A stretch of DNA of 64,000 bases from Alectryocaccobium sp964389285. Lineage in GTDB: Bacteria; Bacillota; Clostridia; Lachnospirales; Lachnospiraceae. The position numbers and the translations under genes were made by a program. Location of the stretch: NCBI GenBank assembly GCA_964389285.1, contig CAYMCZ010000006.1, forward strand, positions 1-64,000, written 5' to 3'. Positions within the stretch are counted from its first letter, which is position 1. Each line of letters begins with the position of its first letter. Of the stretch, positions 1-7,292 are shown piece after piece. The notes beneath the pieces are model-generated. The model did not search any database. It worked only from the letters and a program-made list of their open reading frames with translations, and had not been told where the DNA came from.

Positions 1-16
1 TTGCGACAGCTTTGTT

Positions 17-45
17 ATAGTATCACGCTTGTATTTCCGTGTCAA
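17..45 (-). promoter_or_regulatory. sigma-A type promoter directed out of the left edge
   Basis: On the minus strand a perfect TTGACA (-35, at 45-40) is followed by a 17-base spacer and TACTAT (-10, at 22-17). It points left, so the gene it serves lies outside the window. The -35 overlaps one arm of an inverted repeat, CGTGTCAA (38-45) and TTGACACG (63-70). Just downstream of the -10, CTGTCGCAA (9-1) matches an arm of the 15-bp inverted repeat upstream of rmlA. An operator role is only a guess. Confidence 0.75.
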
Positions 46-133
46 CTGTTTTTTTATTTTTTTTGACACGCCTTTTTTTATAAACAATCGCATGGTAATC
101 CGCGCCGAAAACCGGGCGAAAACGATATGTGTT

Positions 134-1594
134 TTATTGTTTCTTCATGCTTCTTTCTTCGAGGAGGCGATTCTTCATCTCGTACAGTTTGTCCGAAAGG
201 TCAACATGTACATTCTGGGGATTTACAAACCGCTTTGATTCATCCCAAAGCGTATCTTTTTCACGGCGGCATATTTCCCTGATCTCCATCACCGAAGGAG
301 ACTCATAGCAGCATACGCCGTTTTTAAATATAGGAACAAGAAGTTCTCTTAAAGTATAAGTGCCGCCTTTCAGATGCGTCTTTTTCCATGTGGCATTCGG
401 ATTAAAGATAGTCATATCTTCGTTTTCATCGAAGGTTTCATCCGCCAGACAAATCAGGTCCGCTTTAATCTTTCCGCTTTCTTTGTCGTAAATCCTGTAA
501 ATGGTCTTGTTTCCGGGATTTGTTATTTTCCAGATGTTTTCCGAAAGCTTGATCTTGGGCGTGAAATCTTTGTCTCCTTTATTTTTAATAGCCACCATTT
601 TATATACGCCGCCGAATGCCGGCCAGTCCTTGGCGGTGATCATGTTTGTCCCCACTCCCCAGGCGTCTATCTTTGCGCCCTGCGCCAGCAGGTTTTCTAT
701 AAGATATTCGTCCAGATCGCTCGAGGCGGAAATCGCCGCATCTTCAAAACCGGCTTCATCCAGCATTTTTCTCGCTATCTTGGACATATACGCGAGGTCA
801 CCCGAATCTATTCTGATGCCGTAGCCTTTCATGCTGTATCCGGCTTCTTTCATCTCCCTGAAAACACGGATGGCGTTCGGCACTCCGGATTTGACAACAT
901 CGTATGTATCCACAAGCAGTATGCAGGATTCCGGATACATCTGAGCGTATGTCTTAAACGCGGTATATTCGTCGTCAAAGCTCATGATCCAGGAATGAGC
1001 GTGCGTCCCTTTGACGGGAACGTCGAACATGCTTCCCGTAATTATGCACGAGGTTCCGATGCATCCGGCTATCATCGCGGCTCTTGCGCCGTATATGCCC
1101 GCGTCCGGCCCCTGAGCTCTTCTCAGGCCGAATTCCATAACGCCTTTACCGCCTGCCGCATGCACCACCCGCGAAGCCTTGGTCGCGATCAATGACTGAT
1201 GATTTATGATGTTCAGCAAAGCGGTTTCCACAAGCTGGGCTTCCATTACGGGAGCCACGACTTTTAACAGAGGTTCTCCGGGAAACACGACAGTTCCCTC
1301 CGGTATCGCGTAAAGATCTCCCGTAAAATGAAATCCTCTCAGATATGTCAGAAAATCTTCATCAAAAATGCCAAGCGTTCTGAGATAATCGATATCCTCC
1401 GTTGTAAAATGAAGATCCTTTATGTATTCGATTATCTGCTCAAGACCGGCCGTCACCGCATATGCTCCGTTGCAGGGATTAACGCGATAGAACGCGTCAA
1501 AAACCGCGATCTGCTCATTCGTGTTTTTAAAATATCCCTGCATCATTGTCAGTTCATAAAGATCAGTAAGGAGTGTTAAGTTTCCTGCTCTCAT
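134..1594 (-). CDS. pncB: nicotinate phosphoribosyltransferase
   Basis: A 486-residue protein of the nicotinate phosphoribosyltransferase family, which salvages nicotinate with PRPP and ATP to give nicotinate mononucleotide for NAD synthesis in the cytoplasm. The N-terminus LLTDLYELTMMQGYF is the family's hallmark opening. The central stretch with VMEFGLRRAQG and GTHAHSWIMSF, where the conserved histidine lies, and the phosphate-binding region near RIDSGDLAYMS are all present. Length is normal for the firmicute form. A GGGAGG site lies about 10 bases before the start. It lies 45 bp downstream of rmlA in the same direction and may be the last gene of the ribozyme-led transcript. The NAD-salvage role has no obvious link to the amino-sugar genes. 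Confidence 0.95.
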   Translation of the reverse strand: MRAGNLTLLTDLYELTMMQGYFKNTNEQIAVFDAFYRVNPCNGAYAVTAGLEQIIEYIKDLHFTTEDIDYLRTLGIFDEDFLTYLRGFHFTGDLYAIPEGTVVFPGEPLLKVVAPVMEAQLVETALLNIINHQSLIATKASRVVHAAGGKGVMEFGLRRAQGPDAGIYGARAAMIAGCIGTSCIITGSMFDVPVKGTHAHSWIMSFDDEYTAFKTYAQMYPESCILLVDTYDVVKSGVPNAIRVFREMKEAGYSMKGYGIRIDSGDLAYMSKIARKMLDEAGFEDAAISASSDLDEYLIENLLAQGAKIDAWGVGTNMITAKDWPAFGGVYKMVAIKNKGDKDFTPKIKLSENIWKITNPGNKTIYRIYDKESGKIKADLICLADETFDENEDMTIFNPNATWKKTHLKGGTYTLRELLVPIFKNGVCCYESPSVMEIREICRREKDTLWDESKRFVNPQNVHVDLSDKLYEMKNRLLEERSMKKQ

Positions 1595-1639
1595 ATCACA
1601 AAATCCTCCCGGCGTTTATGCCGAATCTTTATTCTTTTT

Positions 1640-2509
1640 TCAATCGTCTTCGCTGATAAGACTCATCAGATACTCGCCGTATCTGGTGTTTGACATCTTT
1701 TCGGCTCTTTCCGCAACCTGATCCGTAGTCACCCAGTGATTTTGCAGGGCCACCTCTTCCAGGCAGGCGATCATTTTGCCACCTCTTTGAACGCTCTTTA
1801 TGGCACCTGCGGCCTCATAAAGGCTGTCGGCCGTACCTGCGTCAAACCATGAATATTCCTGTCCGAGCGTAACCACATGCAGCTTTTCTTTTTCCAGATA
1901 TGCGCTGTTTACGGAAGTGATCTCAAGCTCCCCCCTCGCCGATGGCTTGATGCCTTTTGCAATTTGAATCACGCTGTTATCATAAAAATACAGTCCCGGA
2001 ACGATATAATTCGATTTAGGGCGCTGCGGTTTTTCTTCTATAGATATGGCTTTGCCCGTTTCGTCAAACTCAACGACGCCGAAAGGTCTCGGGTCATTGA
2101 CATAATATCCGAAAATAGTCGCTCCGTCCAAACCTTTCTTCGCTTTACGAAGCTTCTGGCGGAACATGGGTCCGAAGAAAATGTTGTCGCCAAGAGCAAG
2201 ACAAACGCTGTCTTCTCCGACAAAATCTTCGCCTATGATAAACGCATCGGCAATTCCTCTTTGAACCATTTGTTCTTTGTATTCAATATGAATACCGAAT
2301 GCGGCTCCGTCTCCGAGCAGGTTTTCAAATGTATGAATCTCATTCGGCGGAACGATAATCAGTATCTCCCGCACGCCTGCCTGCATAAGAGTAGAAACGG
2401 AATAATAAATAAGCGGTTTGTCATAGATCGGTAAAAGCGGTTTGCATACCGGCAGTGTTATGGGATAAAGACGTGTGCCCTTTCCCGCTGCGAGGATAAT
2501 TCCTTTCAT
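1640..2509 (-). CDS. rmlA: glucose-1-phosphate thymidylyltransferase (RmlA-type nucleotidyltransferase)
   Basis: A 289-residue sugar-nucleotide pyrophosphorylase. The start MKGIILAAGKGTRLYP is the nucleotide-binding signature GxGTRLxP, followed by KPLLPIYDKPLIYY, LGDNIFFG, EEKPQRPKSNY and GLYFYD, all typical of RmlA, which joins dTTP and glucose-1-phosphate. The second residue of the usual LAGG motif is Ala. A longer frame reaches 2560, but it would run through a perfect hairpin; the ATG at 2509 has a GGAGG about 10 bases upstream and matches the family start. No rmlB, rmlC or rmlD is seen in the window. Its place after glmM raises the possibility that it uses another sugar phosphate, such as GlcNAc-1-P; the sequence itself favours glucose. 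Confidence 0.9.
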   Translation of the reverse strand: MKGIILAAGKGTRLYPITLPVCKPLLPIYDKPLIYYSVSTLMQAGVREILIIVPPNEIHTFENLLGDGAAFGIHIEYKEQMVQRGIADAFIIGEDFVGEDSVCLALGDNIFFGPMFRQKLRKAKKGLDGATIFGYYVNDPRPFGVVEFDETGKAISIEEKPQRPKSNYIVPGLYFYDNSVIQIAKGIKPSARGELEITSVNSAYLEKEKLHVVTLGQEYSWFDAGTADSLYEAAGAIKSVQRGGKMIACLEEVALQNHWVTTDQVAERAEKMSNTRYGEYLMSLISEDD

Positions 2510-2544
2510 GGTTTGCTGTGCCTCCATTTTATTATGCTTCGAAA

Positions 2545-2581
2545 CTGTCGCAATATACAAAGAGAATGTATATTGCGACAG
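2545..2581. repeat. perfect 15-bp inverted repeat between glmM and rmlA
   Basis: CTGTCGCAATATACA at 2545-2559 is repeated exactly in inverse at 2567-2581, with a 7-base loop. On the minus strand it lies in the leader of rmlA and is not followed by a T run, so it is not a standard terminator. It could be an operator, a processing or stability hairpin, or an attenuating structure. The outer nine bases recur at positions 1-9 beside the left-edge promoter. Confidence 0.8.
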
Positions 2582-2600
2582 CCCCCTGTAACTTTAATAA

Positions 2601-3950
2601 TTACTCCTGCGCATGTCCTTTGGCTTTGATCACGTCTATAACCTGATCCACCAGTTTTTCGCAGATCTCATCCGATCCTGCCTCAACCATTACACGGATA
2701 ACCGGCTCGGTACCGGACTCACGCACCAGGATCCTGCCTTCGTCTCCCAGTTCATCTCCAACCTTTTGAACGGCTGCCCGGACATCGGGATCATTCTGTG
2801 CGTCCGGTTTTGATTTTACCCGGATGTTTTTAAGCACCTGCGGATAAAAAACTACCGGTGCCGCCAGTTCGCTCATCGGCTTTTCTTTTGCAAGCATGAC
2901 CTCCATCAGCTTAAGGCTGGTCAGAATTCCGTCGCCCGTGGTCGCATATTTCGTAAAGATAATATGCCCCGACTGCTCGCCGCCGATACGGTGTCCGTTT
3001 TCCACCATGTTTTCGTAGACGTATTTGTCCCCGACTTTGGTCTTTTCGTATCCGATGCCGGCTTTATCCAGTGCCTTATAAAGCCCGAAGTTGCTCATAA
3101 CCGTGGTAACCACTCTGTTATTAAGAAGTTTACCGCGTTCTTTCATGTAAAGACCGTAAACATAAAGGATATGATCTCCCGTTACGATATTTCCTTTTTC
3201 GTCCACACAAAGACACCTGTCGGCGTCGCCGTCATACGCGAAGCCTATATCCAGCCCGTTTTCAACGACAAACTTTTGGAGATGCTGTATATGAGTGCTT
3301 CCGCAATCGGTATTGATGTTGAAACCGTCAGGCTCGGCATTCATTACATATGTCTTTGCTCCGAGAGCGTCAAAAACGCTTTTCGCGATAGACCATGCCG
3401 CCCCGTTTGCGCAGTCAAGACCTACTTTTACATCTTTGAAGCTGTACTTGGACAGTGAAATAAGATATCCGATGTAACGGTTCCGTCCGGACACATAGTC
3501 CACCGTACGACCTATCTGCTCGCGCTGTGCCAGGGGCACCTCGCTTTTGCCGTCGATATAATCTTCGATCAGCAGCAGAGTCTCTTCATCCATCTTTTCG
3601 CCGTTGTTATTGACGATCTTGATGCCGTTGTCGTAAAACGGATTATGTGAAGCCGAGATCATAATCCCGCAGTCGAAATCATCCACCCTCGCGATATATG
3701 ATACCGAAGGAGTGGTGGTCACATGCATGATATAGGCATCTGCGCCCGAAGCCATAAGCCCCGTACACAGAGCGTATTCAAACATATAACTCGACCGTCT
3801 CGTGTCTTTTCCGATAATGACCTTTGCTTTTTTGTTTAACCGCGCTCCATAGTACCAGCCTATATAGCGGCCTATTTTGATGGCATGATCAAAATCCAGC
3901 CCTTTATTTGCTTCCCCTCTGAAGCCGTCGGTTCCGAAATATTTACCCAT
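2601..3950 (-). CDS. glmM: phosphoglucosamine mutase
   Basis: A 449-residue member of the alpha-D-phosphohexomutase family that interconverts glucosamine-6-phosphate and glucosamine-1-phosphate, the second step towards UDP-GlcNAc and peptidoglycan. Motifs in order: FGTDGFRGEANKG at residues 5-17, the phosphoserine loop MISASHNPFYDNGIK near residue 97, the metal-binding DGDADRCL near 240, and the sugar-phosphate loop RESGTEPVIRVM near 409. Length and motif order fit GlmM. It starts 3 bp after nagB, so the two are almost certainly translated from one message. GlcN6P, its substrate, is also the ligand of the ribozyme at the head of this operon. Confidence 0.95.
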   Translation of the reverse strand: MGKYFGTDGFRGEANKGLDFDHAIKIGRYIGWYYGARLNKKAKVIIGKDTRRSSYMFEYALCTGLMASGADAYIMHVTTTPSVSYIARVDDFDCGIMISASHNPFYDNGIKIVNNNGEKMDEETLLLIEDYIDGKSEVPLAQREQIGRTVDYVSGRNRYIGYLISLSKYSFKDVKVGLDCANGAAWSIAKSVFDALGAKTYVMNAEPDGFNINTDCGSTHIQHLQKFVVENGLDIGFAYDGDADRCLCVDEKGNIVTGDHILYVYGLYMKERGKLLNNRVVTTVMSNFGLYKALDKAGIGYEKTKVGDKYVYENMVENGHRIGGEQSGHIIFTKYATTGDGILTSLKLMEVMLAKEKPMSELAAPVVFYPQVLKNIRVKSKPDAQNDPDVRAAVQKVGDELGDEGRILVRESGTEPVIRVMVEAGSDEICEKLVDQVIDVIKAKGHAQE

Positions 3951-3953
3951 AAA

Positions 3954-4745
3954 TTACAGCCTTTCGTTTCTCTCTATATCCAGAAAATATTTGTAGGTGT
4001 CCACTGTCAGCTCTCCGCAGGCCGCTTCGTCACAGGCTATGATAGCGGCGTTGTGCATCTGCAGGGCGCTGCATGTCCATTTCTGACTTACGCCGCCTTC
4101 GACGGTCGCAGCAAGAGCCCGCGCCTTGTTGTGTCCGCTTATCAGCACGAGAACTTCTTTGGAATCCGTAACCGTACCGATGCCGACGGAAAGCGCCTGT
4201 GCCGGTACCTTTTCCGGATCGTTTCCGAAGAAACGCGAATTTGCGATCCTTGTGTCCGTAGTCAGATCGCGAACGCCGGTTCTGGATGAAAGCGAAGTAT
4301 ACGGCTCGTTGAATGCCAGATGTCCGTCAACTCCGATGCCGCCCATAAACAGGTCAATCCCGCCGTATGAGGCAATTTTTTCTTCGTATTTTGCACATTC
4401 GCCTTCCGGATCGTCAGTCATGCCGTCCAGGATGTTGATGTTCTCCGGCTTCATGTCAGTCAGATGATCAAAAAAATTGTCGTGCATGAAATACCAGTAG
4501 CTCTGATCGTGCTCGTGCGGCAGGCCGAGATATTCGTCCATATTGAAAGTTACTACATTTGCAAACGAAAGCTCGCCGGCTTTGTTTTTTTTGATCAGTT
4601 CTTTATACACTCCTATCGGAGAAGATCCTGTGGGAAGTCCGAGCACAAACGGACGGGTCTCTTTATGAGCATTTATCTTTTCCGCGATATAATCCGCTGC
4701 CCATTTACACATTTTTTCGTAATTATCCTGTATAACAACTCTCAT
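3954..4745 (-). CDS. nagB: glucosamine-6-phosphate deaminase
   Basis: A 263-residue NagB that reversibly converts glucosamine-6-phosphate to fructose-6-phosphate and ammonia. Diagnostic stretches are GLPTGSSPIGVYK, TFNMDEYLGL, GIGVDGHLAFNEP, and FGNDPEKVPAQALSVGIGT. A ribosome site AGGAGA lies upstream. It sits between the acyltransferase (2-bp gap) and glmM (3-bp gap). No nagA or transporter for amino sugars is close by, which is unusual for a purely catabolic nagB. With glmM, the acetyltransferase and a GlcN6P-sensing leader, it may work in the amination direction as a stand-in for GlmS. That is inference; the deaminase assignment itself is firm. Confidence 0.93.
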   Translation of the reverse strand: MRVVIQDNYEKMCKWAADYIAEKINAHKETRPFVLGLPTGSSPIGVYKELIKKNKAGELSFANVVTFNMDEYLGLPHEHDQSYWYFMHDNFFDHLTDMKPENINILDGMTDDPEGECAKYEEKIASYGGIDLFMGGIGVDGHLAFNEPYTSLSSRTGVRDLTTDTRIANSRFFGNDPEKVPAQALSVGIGTVTDSKEVLVLISGHNKARALAATVEGGVSQKWTCSALQMHNAAIIACDEAACGELTVDTYKYFLDIERNERL

Positions 4746-4747
4746 AA

Positions 4748-5413
4748 TTATTTCTCCTGTCTTTTCTCTACGATTACACCGTTGTCTTTATAAATACTGT
4801 TTTCCGGGACAACTCCCCTGACGCATGAAGTCGGATAGATGTTGCTGTGTCTGCCTATCACCGTACCGGGATTGCATACCGCGTTGCAGCCTACCTCTAC
4901 ATAATCTCCCAGCATTGCGCCGAATTTTTTGATTCCCGTCTCGATCTGCTCAGTGCCGTTGTGAACAACCACAAGCTGCTTATCGGATTTTACATTTGAG
5001 GTAATTGAGCCCGCTCCCATATGAGAATAATATCCCAGTATGGAATCTCCAACGTAATTATAATGAGGCGTCTGCACATGATCGAACAGGATCACGTTTT
5101 TAAGCTCAACGGAATTGCCGACCACACAATTTGCGCCCACAAGCGCCGAACCCCTGATAAAGGCGCAGTGACGCACCTCGGAGCCGGGCCCGATTATGCA
5201 GGGGGCACCTATATAAGCACTCGGGAAAATCGTCGCCGTTTTGTGGATCCAGACATTTTCGCTCACCTGCTCGTAATCGTCACTTAGACTCTTTCCGAGC
5301 CCGATTATCATATCCTTGATTCCTTTCAGCGCTTCCCACGGATAGGTAAAGCCCTTAAGATAATCTCCGGCAAGGGTGTGATCCAGATCAAATAAATCTT
5401 TTACAGTATACAT
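4748..5413 (-). CDS. left-handed beta-helix acyltransferase resembling the GlmU C-terminal domain
   Basis: A 221-residue hexapeptide-repeat protein. After an N-terminal segment of about 55 residues, repeats of the form IGPGSEV and VGANCVVG build a beta-helix. PHYNYVGDS, GAGSITSN and GCNAVCNPGTVIG follow the spacing of the acetyltransferase half of GlmU, including the histidine that serves as catalytic base there. The uridylyltransferase half of GlmU is missing, so it cannot by itself make UDP-GlcNAc. Acetylation of glucosamine-1-phosphate is the best guess, because it is the first gene after the glmS ribozyme and is followed immediately by nagB and glmM. The start ATG has AAGGATG upstream. 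Specificity remains unproven. Confidence 0.75.
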   Translation of the reverse strand: MYTVKDLFDLDHTLAGDYLKGFTYPWEALKGIKDMIIGLGKSLSDDYEQVSENVWIHKTATIFPSAYIGAPCIIGPGSEVRHCAFIRGSALVGANCVVGNSVELKNVILFDHVQTPHYNYVGDSILGYYSHMGAGSITSNVKSDKQLVVVHNGTEQIETGIKKFGAMLGDYVEVGCNAVCNPGTVIGRHSNIYPTSCVRGVVPENSIYKDNGVIVEKRQEK

Positions 5414-5454
5414 ATATTACATCCTTAAATAATTGCTTTTTTGTTTCAGAACTT

Positions 5455-5585
5455 CGGGAGAGCCTCTGTTACAGTTTTGATTCTGATTTTTATTCTCTCC
5501 TTAACGACCTGCCTGCGGCCGCGGCAGCATCCGCCGAATCTTTCGATAACTGCCGTACCTCGTCAACCTTTCGGGTCCTGGCGCT
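5455..5585 (-). ncRNA. glmS ribozyme (GlcN6P-activated self-cleaving leader)
   Basis: Read on the minus strand, the conserved core is present in order: AGCGCC around the cleavage site (A at 5585, G at 5584), GGACC..GGTTGACGAGG, a CGGCAG/CTGCCG helix, TTATCGA, TTCGGCGGATG, and a final helix GGAGAG (5500-5495) pairing with CTCTCC (5462-5457). This is the glmS catalytic RNA, which cleaves its own message when glucosamine-6-phosphate is abundant. The first coding start is at 5413, about 45 bases beyond the last helix. The gene downstream is not glmS but the acyltransferase-nagB-glmM set, which is unusual. Confidence 0.93.
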
Positions 5586-5691
5586 AACAGATCCGCTTAA
5601 CCTCCTTTTGAGCGGTTTCCGTTTTATTTATATGTAAACAGGAGTCGTATGACAGATTAATCTGCCTCCTTCCCGGCACATATCTTATTAA

Positions 5692-6696
5692 CTATAAACT
5701 TACATCTTTGTTTCGGTCAAGATGTTTTAGCCGGCTTTTCGCCCTTGGCTGCTCCGAATTCATCAGATAAGAAAACACAAGAAACGCCGTCTTTATCTCG
5801 TCATGGCGTATTTTTCCTTCGTCTATCATTATAAGGTCATCCGCTATGATCTCAGCTCCCAGCGTCCTCACTTTTTCGCCGTCCAGCTCAACCACTGATT
5901 TCAGCTCTTTTGTCCTGTAAACGTCGCTTACCGACTGTTCCACTATTCCTTCATTGGCCAGGACGACATCCACCTTACGTCTGCCCAGATATCCGTTCAG
6001 CACTTTTACATGATCGCTGACGGAATATCCGTCGGTCTCTCCCGGCTGGCTTACCAGGTTTGAAATATACATGATCGGAGCGGCGGATTTTTCAAACGCC
6101 TCCCTTATCTCGGGCACGATAAGATGAGGCAGTATGCTTGTATAAAGGCTTCCCGGGCTTAAAACTATAAGATCGGCATCTGCTATGCTTTGAGGGATTT
6201 CCGGGCTTATTTTAATGGGATGATCGTATGTGAGCTCGCGTATGTCCAAAGCATTTCGGCTCACGGCCTCTTCCCCCACAAACACATTTCCATCACCCCT
6301 GCCGATAAGCTCCACTTTTTCAGCCGTAAGCGGGATAACCTTTCCTTTAACCCTAAGTATGCGGCTCATGTATCCGGCAGCCTCGTTTAAGTTGCCTTTT
6401 ATGTCTATCAGCGCCGCCAGCAGTATGTTTCTGACCGGATGATTATAGAGAGTTCCCTCGTTTTTAAAACGATACCCCAAAAGCTCCGTGACGTCCTCTC
6501 CCGCGTTTGCCATGGCCAGCAACACCTTGCCGACGTCGCCCACGGCGGGTATGTCAAGTTCTTCTTTTAAAACTCCCGTACTGCTGCCATCGTCGCTGAC
6601 GGCGATCACCGCCGTAACATCCACGGGAAAAAGCTTAAATCCCGAAAGCACGCATGACAGACCCGTGCCGCCTCCGAAAAAAATGATTTTTTTCAT
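5692..6696 (-). CDS. yvcK: YvcK/GlmR family UDP-sugar-binding regulator
   Basis: A 334-residue protein of the CofD-like YvcK family. The start MKKIIFFGGGTGLS is the family's nucleotide-sugar binding loop, and VSDDGSSTGVL, VGDVGKVLLA, and DLIVLSPGSLYTSILPHL follow as in YvcK. In Bacillus subtilis the family (also called GlmR) binds UDP-GlcNAc and supports GlmS-dependent cell-wall precursor synthesis and growth on gluconeogenic carbon. The frame extends upstream, but the ATG at 6696 has a GGAG five bases away and overlaps the SprT-like stop by 4 bp (ATGA), so the two are coupled. It lies directly upstream of the ribozyme-controlled amino-sugar genes, which fits a shared role in UDP-GlcNAc control. 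Confidence 0.93.
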   Translation of the reverse strand: MKKIIFFGGGTGLSCVLSGFKLFPVDVTAVIAVSDDGSSTGVLKEELDIPAVGDVGKVLLAMANAGEDVTELLGYRFKNEGTLYNHPVRNILLAALIDIKGNLNEAAGYMSRILRVKGKVIPLTAEKVELIGRGDGNVFVGEEAVSRNALDIRELTYDHPIKISPEIPQSIADADLIVLSPGSLYTSILPHLIVPEIREAFEKSAAPIMYISNLVSQPGETDGYSVSDHVKVLNGYLGRRKVDVVLANEGIVEQSVSDVYRTKELKSVVELDGEKVRTLGAEIIADDLIMIDEGKIRHDEIKTAFLVFSYLMNSEQPRAKSRLKHLDRNKDVSL

Positions 6697-7292
6697 ATAT
6701 GCTCCTGTCTGAAAATACTTTTCGTATATGGTTCTATGTTTTCGCATTTTGCTTCGTCATAAGCAAAACGCTTTCCGCAGATGTCACATACCAGCTCTGT
6801 TTCAGCCTCGATTATTTGCTTTACGGCCGATTCGCCTCTTATGTCCAGACCTCGCCCGCATTTTGGACAAAAAAGTCTGACTCCCGGCTTTTTGGCGAGC
6901 TTTATTGTCTTTCTGAAAAGTCCGGGTGTCGGATCGTATCCGTATTTTTCCCTGATAACGTCGCAGATTTCGCAGAATTTTTCCGAATGCGTAAAACACC
7001 CCGGAACGGTATGAATGTATTCATGCAATATCACCGCTATTATCCAGTCAGGCGGAACCGCACGATCCAGAAATTCGTCCGTCACCGTTATCCAGAAATC
7101 ATAGTCCGGCACCACAGCCTCCCGGCAGCCGCGGCAGATTATCTTGCTGCACCGGCCGAGGGCATTGATCTTTTTTATTTCAACCTCTTTTTTAACCCGG
7201 CTGACGTCATAACCCATGTCCCGCATGATTTTCCGGGCTTCGTCGGCATACAGCAGGATCTCCGTTTTTTTTCGCTTTGCCTTAAATATCAT
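6693..7292 (-). CDS. SprT-like zinc metallopeptidase-domain protein
   Basis: A 199-residue protein with the gluzincin motif HEYIH near residues 91-95, preceded by the hydrophobic helix WIIAVIL. Two Cys pairs near the C-terminus, FCPKCGRG and LVCDICGKRF, look like a zinc ribbon, and another pair (CSKIICRGC) lies earlier. This is the layout of SprT-like proteins. It is predicted to be cytoplasmic, with no signal peptide. Substrate unknown. Its start overlaps the MATE stop by 4 bp and its stop overlaps the yvcK start, so the three form one operon. Confidence 0.75.
   Translation of the reverse strand: MIFKAKRKKTEILLYADEARKIMRDMGYDVSRVKKEVEIKKINALGRCSKIICRGCREAVVPDYDFWITVTDEFLDRAVPPDWIIAVILHEYIHTVPGCFTHSEKFCEICDVIREKYGYDPTPGLFRKTIKLAKKPGVRLFCPKCGRGLDIRGESAVKQIIEAETELVCDICGKRFAYDEAKCENIEPYTKSIFRQEHI

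Noticed and set aside
374..1195. 273-codon open frame on the plus strand inside pncB
   Set aside because: It is the antisense shadow of a well-conserved gene, has no ribosome site and no recognisable protein pattern.
2510..2560. N-terminal extension of RmlA
   Set aside because: It would translate through a perfect hairpin and precede the universal family start at 2509.
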